DNA of 50,855 bases, from NCBI GenBank assembly GCA_927435855.1, contig CAKMJZ010000064.1:1-50855 (forward strand). Reading direction: 5' to 3'. This DNA comes from an uncultured Erysipelotrichaceae bacterium (GTDB lineage Bacteria > Bacillota_I > Bacilli_A > Erysipelotrichales > Erysipelotrichaceae). Both the position numbers and the translations under genes were made by a program. Positions 45,095-50,855 of this stretch are shown in pieces. The notes beneath the pieces are model-generated. The model made no database searches. It was not told where the DNA came from and saw only the letters and a list, made by a program, of their open reading frames with translations. Each line of letters starts with the position of its first letter. Position 1 is the stretch's first letter.

Positions 45095-46801
45095 TTACTT
45101 TCGAGATTTTCTCAAAACAACTTCTGATCCCTCACCTTTTTGAGTTACCTCTGTTGGTTCAACTCCGAGTTCTCTTGACAGAATTTCAACTAATCGCGGA
45201 CCACAGAATCCTCCTTGACAGCGGCCCATACCTGCTCTTGTTCTCCTCTTTATCGCATCCAACGTCGTTGCTGGTATCTTTCCGTTTATTGAGTCTACTA
45301 TTTCTGCTTCACTAACTGTCTCACAACGGCAAATAATATGTGCCTGTTTCGGATCCTGTTTGATTAAATCATCCTTCTCTTTAAGTGAACATTCTCTAAG
45401 ACGTTTGGTTTTTTTCCTGTATGGATTATAATCACTTCTTTTCTTTGTTTTTGGGTTCATGTTGAGATAGATTTCTTCTACCTTTTGTGCGATTGCTGGT
45501 GCGCCTGCCAGACCAGGTGATTGGATTCCCGAAACGTGGATGAATCCTTTGACAATTTCAGAAGCTTCTATAATAAAGTCCTCCTTATAAGTGCAAGCTC
45601 TCACACCACTGAAATAGGCAATTATATTCGATTTATCGATCCCTTTGATTAAGTGATATGCTTTTTCCACAATAAAATCAATATCCTGTTGGTCGACTTC
45701 GACATTCTCTTTATCTTGAACTTCAATTGCTGAAGGACCCCATAATGGATTACCCTCTGGTGTTTGCATCGGACCTCCACCTTTTGTAAAGTTTTTAGGT
45801 GGCATACCAATAAATCTTTCATTGATCCCTTGTTTACTCTTGTCAAAAATTATGAGAGTTCCTCGTCTAGGATGAATCGTATAAAAACAATCATCCACCA
45901 TTTCTGCAATTTCATCAGCATACACACCTGCAGCATTGATAACACAATTGGTTTGTATGATACCTTTTTCAGTGATAACACTTTCGACTCTATCTTCGAC
46001 TTTTACAATGTTCAACACTTTTGCAGCAAGCAAGAACTTAGCCCCGTTGTCGATTGCATTTTCAGCAAGTGCTTCAACCACTGTATAGGGTTCAACATAC
46101 GCAGCGGTTGGCGTCCATAGTGCCTTCTTAATATCCGTGTGAAGATTTGGCGCAATTGCTCTTGCACTTTCACCATCAAGAATCTCAATTCCTGGGACTC
46201 CATTTGCAATACCTCTTTTTAAGTAAGTCTCTAAATAATGTATGTCCTCTTCATTGAATGCAGCAACAAATGATCCTGATCTCACTAAGGCAAAATCAAG
46301 TTCTTCTGCCCATTTTGTATACATCTCATTGCCCTTTATATTCATTTGGGCTTTCAGAGAACCTGTTGGAGAATCATATCCTGAGTGGACCATCCCATTG
46401 TTTGCTTTTGTCGTACCCTCAGAAATGTCCGGATTTTTATCAACCACTATGATTTTTACATTGTATTTCGACAATTCTCTTGCTATAGAAGCACCTGTAA
46501 TACCTGCCCCTACGATTACAATATCGGCATGATCAATAATCCCTTTTTTGGTTGCTTGTTGAAGGCGTAAAGCGAACCCATCATCCGTTAGATCAGGATG
46601 ATCAGTCTTAACTTTAATTCTATTAACGACTCCTTTAATGTCTTTTATTTTCCCAGCAATTTGACCTATTTCAACAACATGCTTCCAATCATCGACTTCA
46701 CCACTTAAGAAAATGACTCTACGATCATCAATGGTAGCCTCAATTACATAATCTTTCAGTTTGATGTTTTTCTCTACTTCAGAGTAAAGTTGATTAAGCA
46801 T
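45095..46801 (-). CDS. GlpA-like glycerol-3-phosphate dehydrogenase with N-terminal BON and C-terminal [2Fe-2S] BFD domains
   Basis: A 568-residue flavoprotein. Residues 5-66 look like a BON domain (ATIDDRRVIFLSGEVDDW, IKDIKGVVNRIKVK). A DAO/GlpA domain follows at about 90-450: IVIVGAGITGASIARELSKY, NNGMVHSGY, INAAGVYADEIA and HVSGIQSPGLAGAPAIA. A BFD-like [2Fe-2S] domain ends the protein: Cys491 and Cys493 (ICRCETVSEAEI), Cys528 and Cys533 (GRCQGGFCGP). It would oxidise glycerol-3-phosphate to DHAP. The BON domain is not part of standard GlpA. Ribosome binding site AGAGGTGCAGC. Confidence 0.87.
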   Translation of the reverse strand: MLNQLYSEVEKNIKLKDYVIEATIDDRRVIFLSGEVDDWKHVVEIGQIAGKIKDIKGVVNRIKVKTDHPDLTDDGFALRLQQATKKGIIDHADIVIVGAGITGASIARELSKYNVKIIVVDKNPDISEGTTKANNGMVHSGYDSPTGSLKAQMNIKGNEMYTKWAEELDFALVRSGSFVAAFNEEDIHYLETYLKRGIANGVPGIEILDGESARAIAPNLHTDIKKALWTPTAAYVEPYTVVEALAENAIDNGAKFLLAAKVLNIVKVEDRVESVITEKGIIQTNCVINAAGVYADEIAEMVDDCFYTIHPRRGTLIIFDKSKQGINERFIGMPPKNFTKGGGPMQTPEGNPLWGPSAIEVQDKENVEVDQQDIDFIVEKAYHLIKGIDKSNIIAYFSGVRACTYKEDFIIEASEIVKGFIHVSGIQSPGLAGAPAIAQKVEEIYLNMNPKTKKRSDYNPYRKKTKRLRECSLKEKDDLIKQDPKQAHIICRCETVSEAEIVDSINGKIPATTLDAIKRRTRAGMGRCQGGFCGPRLVEILSRELGVEPTEVTQKGEGSEVVLRKSRK

Positions 46802-46954
46802 GCTGCACCTCTTTCTAAATCAGATACGATCTTATTGAATCTCAACCACACCACTTTCGATAATAGTCGATTTATTGAACAAAAAAACTAAAATGCCAAT
46901 GATGTGGTCAAGACAATTTAATAATTAATACTCTGGCCTTGAATCAAATAAATC

Positions 46955-48451
46955 CTATTCGCTTGTTCTGATCCAACCTGAGCATCTTTTTACTGCTTCT
47001 TTCCAATTTCTGTATAACAAATCTCTTGTTTCTTGATCAAGATTTGGTGTGAATGTTCTTTCGATTTCAACCGTATTCTTGAAGTCACTCATCTTCCAAA
47101 ACCCAGTAAACAAGCCTGCCATTTGTGCTGCACCTAAACTAGTTGCTTCCACAGAAACAGGTCTATTTACAGGAGCATTGATCATATCAGACAAGAACTG
47201 AGCAAGGAAATTATTCTTAGATGCGCCACCGTCAATATTGATCGACTTCATGATGATTCCAGCTTCTTCAGTAATCGCATCAAATATATCTTTACTTAAA
47301 AATGCAATTGCTTCTAGTGTTGCTCTAACGACATGAGCATCTGTTGTTCCTCTTGTTATACCAATCATCATACCACGAGCAAATGCGTCCCAATATGGAG
47401 CACTTAACCCTGCAAGCGCAGGAACAAAGTAAACACCATTTGAATCAGGGACAGATTTCGCAATTGCTTCAGTTTCTTCTGAACTTTTAATGATTTTGAG
47501 ACCGTCTCTCAACCATTGTATGGCCGATCCTGTGACAGCCGAATAACCCTCCACAGCATATGTCAATTCATCACCGATTTTCCAAGCAATAACTGTACTT
47601 AATCCCTTATCTGAAACGATGCAATTACTTCCAATATTTACATCAATGAAAGTTCCTGTTCCATTTGTACATTTTCCCATACCCGCTTCAATGCATCCTT
47701 GAGCAAATAATGCAGCATGCTGGTCAGCAATAACTCCAGTAATTGGTATCGAAACACCAAAAATATCAGAGTCAGATTCACCAAAATCACCCGAATCTTC
47801 AATAACACGAGGATATATGGATGACGGGACATTTAGATAATCCAAAAATTCCTTGTACCATTTTCCTGTTCTTAAATCAAGACTTCCCATAACCGAAGCA
47901 TTTGAATAACTTGTTGCATGTGTTTTCCCGTTGGTCAATTTCCAAATAAGCCAAGTATCAATCGTTCCAAAAAGGGCTTCTCCGGTAGCGATTTTATTCT
48001 TAATTTCCGGGACATTATCTACAAACCATTTCAACATCAAAGAAGAATAAACAGGAGCGACTGTCCAGCCTGTCGTTTCTCTGGCTTTTTTACCCCACGC
48101 ACTATTATTTATTTTATGTGCCAAATCAGCTGTGCGGTTGTCCTGCCATACGATTGCGCGATATAGCGGTTTTCCCGTATTCTTATCCCAAACAAGACTA
48201 GTAGCTCTTTGATTTGTAATTCCAATGCTATCAATCTCGCTTGGATCAATGTTTGCTTCTTTGATTGCAGCTCGGCACATCGCAATACTTTTATCATAAA
48301 TTTCTTCAGCATCATGCTCAACTTTATCTTCACTCGGTGTATATTGTGTAAATTCACTGTATTTCTGAGCAACTATATCGAAATTCTTATCAAATACGAG
48401 TGCTCTGGTACCTGTTGTACCCTCATCAATGACTAGTATATATTTTTTCAC
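46955..48451 (-). CDS. glpK: Glycerol kinase-like FGGY carbohydrate kinase
   Basis: A 498-residue FGGY kinase close to GlpK: IDEGTTGTRALVFDKN, ITNQRATSLVWDKNTGKPLYRAIVWQDNRT, LFGTIDTWLIWKL, GVIADQHAALFAQGC, YAVEGYSAVTGSAIQWLRDGL and APYWDAFARGMMIGITRGT. It starts at GTG 48451 behind GGAGGAAAATT. The HFYG loop that carries the PTS-phosphorylated His of many firmicute GlpK enzymes is not seen; SDIFGVSIPITG stands there. It is probably first in the glycerol-oxidation operon. A minus-strand TATAAT lies at 48490-48485. A related polyol as substrate cannot be excluded. Confidence 0.88.
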   Translation of the reverse strand: MKKYILVIDEGTTGTRALVFDKNFDIVAQKYSEFTQYTPSEDKVEHDAEEIYDKSIAMCRAAIKEANIDPSEIDSIGITNQRATSLVWDKNTGKPLYRAIVWQDNRTADLAHKINNSAWGKKARETTGWTVAPVYSSLMLKWFVDNVPEIKNKIATGEALFGTIDTWLIWKLTNGKTHATSYSNASVMGSLDLRTGKWYKEFLDYLNVPSSIYPRVIEDSGDFGESDSDIFGVSIPITGVIADQHAALFAQGCIEAGMGKCTNGTGTFIDVNIGSNCIVSDKGLSTVIAWKIGDELTYAVEGYSAVTGSAIQWLRDGLKIIKSSEETEAIAKSVPDSNGVYFVPALAGLSAPYWDAFARGMMIGITRGTTDAHVVRATLEAIAFLSKDIFDAITEEAGIIMKSINIDGGASKNNFLAQFLSDMINAPVNRPVSVEATSLGAAQMAGLFTGFWKMSDFKNTVEIERTFTPNLDQETRDLLYRNWKEAVKRCSGWIRTSE

Positions 48452-48594
48452 AATTTTCCTCCTTCTTTTCCTTGATTGCGAAACATTATAATTTTAATAA
48501 TTAACAATTGATTCAAAATCTCTTGTATGCCTTTTCGATAGTTTTAAATACATAACCATCGCAATGATCATTGATTTCGATTAAGAATAGGAAT

Positions 48595-48619
48595 AAGACC
48601 GCAATTTTATTGCGGTCTT
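48595..48619 (-). terminator. Hairpin behind the membrane-protein gene
   Basis: AAGACCGCAA-tttta-TTGCGGTCTT, a perfect 10-bp stem 4 bases after the stop codon on the minus strand; the downstream T-run is poor, so termination may be partial and let transcripts continue into glpK. Confidence 0.7.
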
Positions 48620-48623
48620 GCTA

Positions 48624-49538
48624 TTAGAATATTCCTAAAAGTGGAAGCAAGCCAAGCAATATAAATGATGTAAAAGCAATCGCCATGGCGGGAGGATCAA
48701 CATGTGTGTCCCCATAGTCATGGAATACCCGTGCAAAGAAATCCCCTGCAAATACGGCAACGAGTGCCCCGACAAATCCCCAGATAATGTTTCCGCCACT
48801 GGCAACGACCCCATAAGCAGCACACAATGTAATGTGGTGGGTTACTGGAATCGCAGCTCCAAATTGCAAGAACAATAAGCTAAATGCAGATAAACAGAAG
48901 CCAAATAATGCGGCAACGCCTGCCGTAGCTGGGTCATCAAGCATACGTAATGCAACGAAACCGGAAACTCCACCAGCAACAACAGCCAACAAGACTTTTT
49001 CACCGATCGATGTTTGATAAGGAACCCAGGATGGTGTTTTGACGCTGAAACGTCCACCGGTATTTTTTGCGGCTTCACCAACGACTCCAAAGATTTCTTT
49101 TAGACCTAGGCTGCCAAAGGCAACTTTGGCAATCAATGCTGATATAAATACGGTCAACGCAACCGTGTCTAGCATGCCGGGAACTACTAATGAGATAAAA
49201 TAATTGATGGTATAACCAAGCATGCCAAACAGACCGGCAACGACCAAAACATCGAGTTTTCTTAGTGAAAGCAAGCCCAATGTGATGTCTTTCCCCGATG
49301 GAAAGTAGCCACGTTTTCTGGCATAAGCTACAGCAGCAGCACCACCTGCAAAGGCAATATGTGGTCCAAGGAACGGACCAAACGAGATGGTTCCCAACCA
49401 ATCAAATGATGCACCAGAAGCAACAAATACGATCCCTAAAAGACCGGTTAAACCAACCAAAATAAACGAAGCCAAGGCTCCTATGGCTGCACCAAACGCA
49501 CCGCCACAGAATGAAATAAATAGTGCTAGAAAATCCAT
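48624..49538 (-). CDS. Polytopic membrane protein of unknown function, possible permease
   Basis: A 304-residue protein, Gly/Ala-rich, with about eight to ten hydrophobic segments. Visible blocks are LFISFCGGAFGAAIGALASFIL, TISFGPFLGPHIAFAGGAAAVAYARKRGYFPSGKDITLGL, GAAIPVTHHITLCAAYGVVASGGNIIWGFVGAL and FFARVFHDYGDTHVDPPAMAIA. The repeated GPH and the THH/HDYGDTHVDPP His-Asp motifs look functional, perhaps metal or substrate binding. I cannot name the family. Its place ahead of glpK suggests uptake of glycerol or a related polyol, an inference from context. GGGAGGATATT precedes the ATG. Confidence 0.75.
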   Translation of the reverse strand: MDFLALFISFCGGAFGAAIGALASFILVGLTGLLGIVFVASGASFDWLGTISFGPFLGPHIAFAGGAAAVAYARKRGYFPSGKDITLGLLSLRKLDVLVVAGLFGMLGYTINYFISLVVPGMLDTVALTVFISALIAKVAFGSLGLKEIFGVVGEAAKNTGGRFSVKTPSWVPYQTSIGEKVLLAVVAGGVSGFVALRMLDDPATAGVAALFGFCLSAFSLLFLQFGAAIPVTHHITLCAAYGVVASGGNIIWGFVGALVAVFAGDFFARVFHDYGDTHVDPPAMAIAFTSFILLGLLPLLGIF

Positions 49539-49551
49539 AATATCCTCCCTG

Positions 49552-49569
49552 GTTAGTTGTTCAACTAAC
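49552..49569. promoter_or_regulatory. Perfect palindrome at the ribosome binding site of the membrane-protein gene
   Basis: GTTAGTTGTTCAACTAAC, two 8-bp arms around TT, ends about 14 bases before the ATG at 49538, immediately upstream of the GGGAGG site. MarR- or GntR-type repressors bind sites of this form; as RNA the 2-base loop is too tight for the full stem, favouring a DNA operator. Confidence 0.65.
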
Positions 49570-50237
49570 TCTCCTTAATAAGAAATAATGATATCCTGAT
49601 CACCATTCAATGCTTCATTTAACTTAATTAGAAAGTGATATCCTATCCAAGATATTGACAATTAATTTATAGTTTGAAACTACTCATTCTTGGGCAACTA
49701 TTTGACAATATCGAATATCATCAATCTAATATCTATTATCAAAATCTCATTTTCTTCGCCCTCCTAATTAGGTTGATTTATCCTAATACCATTTTCATCG
49801 ACACAAATGCAATTGAATGGTGTGATTCCTACATAAGAATTATTAAGCAAGTTATGACAAAAGATGTATAATTTGTGTGTATTTGTGAATCTCTATGTTT
49901 GTTTTGTAACCATATTATGTTATATTCTTGTTATTTTTATATTATAATATACACTATCCTTTGTCAATCAAATTTGTTTTGTGTAATAAAAAAGACTCAA
50001 CTTATATAGTGTGTGTTTTTTAGAAAGATCAACTTCGTTTTAAATACTCGATCATCAATTTTGTGAGTGTTGGTTTGTCTAATGAACGTTTTACATTGGA
50101 GTCCTTTTCATGACTTTATATGCATTCAAACTTTACTTTCTCAGGCAACTTTTCTATCTTTATGTCTAATCCCTAAGTTTATCAAAAAACTTCACCTCCA
50201 TTCATACAACAAAACCGACTTATCTAAAGATACATAA

Positions 50238-50271
50238 AAAAGGAGATTAATGGTTATGTTAATCTCCTTTT
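50238..50271. terminator. Terminator-like hairpin, better on the minus strand
   Basis: AAAAGGAGATTAA (50238-50250), 8-nt loop, TTAATCTCCTTTT (50259-50271); the minus strand continues into a T-run. No gene ends at it, so it may belong to an unseen transcript or a degraded gene. Confidence 0.65.
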
Positions 50272-50458
50272 GTGTGTATTATTAGTCCGTTTATGTAGCT
50301 CAATTATATTGAGTTAATTCCTTCAATACAATGTATCTTTAGACTGAGTTAATCACCATTTTAATTGTGGTGGTGGATGTTTATTTCCATTTCATAGAAT
50401 GTTAGTCACTTTCATATATGTTCTTTCTTTACACATCGTCAGTGTTCTTAGACATCAA

Positions 50459-50484
50459 AGGCTGAGTTAAATACAACTCAGCCT
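50459..50484 (-). terminator. Terminator behind the P-type ATPase
   Basis: AGGCTGAGTT-aaatac-AACTCAGCCT, about 30 bases after the stop codon on the minus strand, followed there by TTTG. Confidence 0.75.
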
Positions 50485-50513
50485 CTAAATCCAACATTTT
50501 ATAGTTATGAAGT

Positions 50514-50855
50514 TTACTTAATTTTTAGCAGTTTCGCATTGATGGCTACGATGATCGTGCTCATCGACATAAGCACCGCACCTACCGCCGGACTGATTAC
50601 AATTCCCTGATTATAAAGGACGCCGGCAGCCAAAGGCATGGCAATAATGTTATAGCCGGTTGCCCACACCAGATTTTGAATCATCTTCGAATAGGTTGCC
50701 CTTGACAATTTGATAAGATTAACAACATCGTTTGGATCGCTCTTAACTAAAATCACGTCCGCTGTCTCAATAGCCACATCCGTTCCTGCTCCAATCGCAA
50801 TACCTAAATCTGCTCGCGCAAGTGCCGGAGCATCATTGACACCATCGCCCGTCAT
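50514..50855 (-). CDS. CopB-like heavy-metal P1B-type ATPase, C-terminal fragment
   Basis: The last 113 residues of a heavy-metal P-type ATPase; the rest lies beyond the right edge. It contains the hinge [34 protein letters not shown], and the last two membrane helices with the metal-site pattern [13 protein letters not shown] and [20 protein letters not shown]. The Tyr-Asn and Met-Ser-x-Ser motifs fit copper- or silver-exporting (CopA/CopB) ATPases, nearer CopB by the short C-terminus and [10 protein letters not shown]. No copper regulator is seen. Confidence 0.9.
   Translation of the reverse strand: MTGDGVNDAPALARADLGIAIGAGTDVAIETADVILVKSDPNDVVNLIKLSRATYSKMIQNLVWATGYNIIAMPLAAGVLYNQGIVISPAVGAVLMSMSTIIVAINAKLLKIK

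Larger units (their letters stand above)
49570..50513. other. Gene-poor, A+T-rich region with hairpins
   Basis: About 940 bp without a convincing gene. It contains CTCAAT-tat-ATTGAG (50299-50313), two terminator-like hairpins (listed separately), and a 13-bp inverted repeat TCTAAAGATACAT (50223-50235) with ATGTATCTTTAGA (50331-50343). A 65-codon frame at 49674-49871 has only a TTG start and no ribosome binding site. Confidence 0.6.

Noticed and set aside
49674-49871. 65-codon frame with TTG start in the gene-poor region
   Set aside because: No ribosome binding site, A+T-driven composition, no recognisable domain.
1-50855. CRISPR arrays, rRNA genes, insertion sequences, integrases
   Set aside because: No regularly spaced repeats, no rRNA-like stretches and no transposase or integrase motifs were seen in the window.

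Overview
The window comes from a low-to-moderate G+C member of the Bacillota. Gene starts carry strong GGAGG-type ribosome binding sites, TGA is used as an ordinary stop, and the gene content is firmicute: a sufCDSUB operon with SufU, YhaM, PyrR, RecX, a PadR/HAAS pair and lactococcin-972-type transporters. Single-chain pyruvate:ferredoxin oxidoreductase and oxygen-sensitive Fe-S enzymes suggest an anaerobe or facultative fermenter. An Erysipelotrichia-like host is my guess; there is no rRNA to test it.

1-27.5 kb reads as core chromosome. It holds an ECF vitamin transporter (cut at the left edge), a small lipoprotein, and the suf Fe-S assembly operon with 5-formyl-THF cyclo-ligase and an MFS transporter behind it. 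Next come two tandem PrsA-like foldases, a TPR-GAF-GGDEF diguanylate cyclase, a HIT protein and a PadR/HAAS regulatory pair. A probable glycolipid operon follows (LPG-synthase-TM protein, a glycosyltransferase fused to RecX, YhaM), then PFOR, a MATE exporter, GDPD, a DUF4438-like protein, an M42 peptidase, PyrR, and a tRNA-Glu/tRNA-Trp pair.

27.5-36 kb looks accessory and starts directly behind the tRNAs with a tandem 11-bp repeat. Two paralogous bacteriocin-type ABC transporters (DUF1430-like permease plus ATPase) point away from each other around a 0.4-0.5 kb control region. I see no lactococcin-972-type bacteriocin gene. The right-hand operon begins with a 25-codon ORF almost touching the permease start; its ribosome binding site lies inside a G-rich palindrome. 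Behind it are an RCC1-repeat lipoprotein, a doubtful small membrane protein and a membrane-anchored XRE regulator.

36-49.6 kb is a carbohydrate and glycerol region. An orphan GH94 phosphorylase (1,2-beta-oligoglucan phosphorylase-like) sits behind a good promoter and a candidate cre site. It converges on a DeoR-type regulator. Leftward-transcribed genes encode glycerol kinase, a GlpA-like dehydrogenase with BON and [2Fe-2S] domains, an FAD/NAD oxidoreductase, a DUF1667 protein, an alkyl-DHAP-synthase-like FAD oxidase and a protein that looks like a CCG-domain Fe-S subunit stripped of its cysteines. Upstream is an unrecognised polytopic membrane protein with a perfect palindrome at its ribosome binding site. 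By eye this region is more A+T-rich than the suf region.

49.5-50.5 kb has no convincing gene, only hairpins and inverted repeats. The window ends inside the C-terminus of a CopB-like P1B-type ATPase.

Most notable are the GT4-RecX fusion, the paired transporters with the coupled micro-ORF and palindrome, and the cysteine-stripped CCG protein in the glycerol-oxidation operon.
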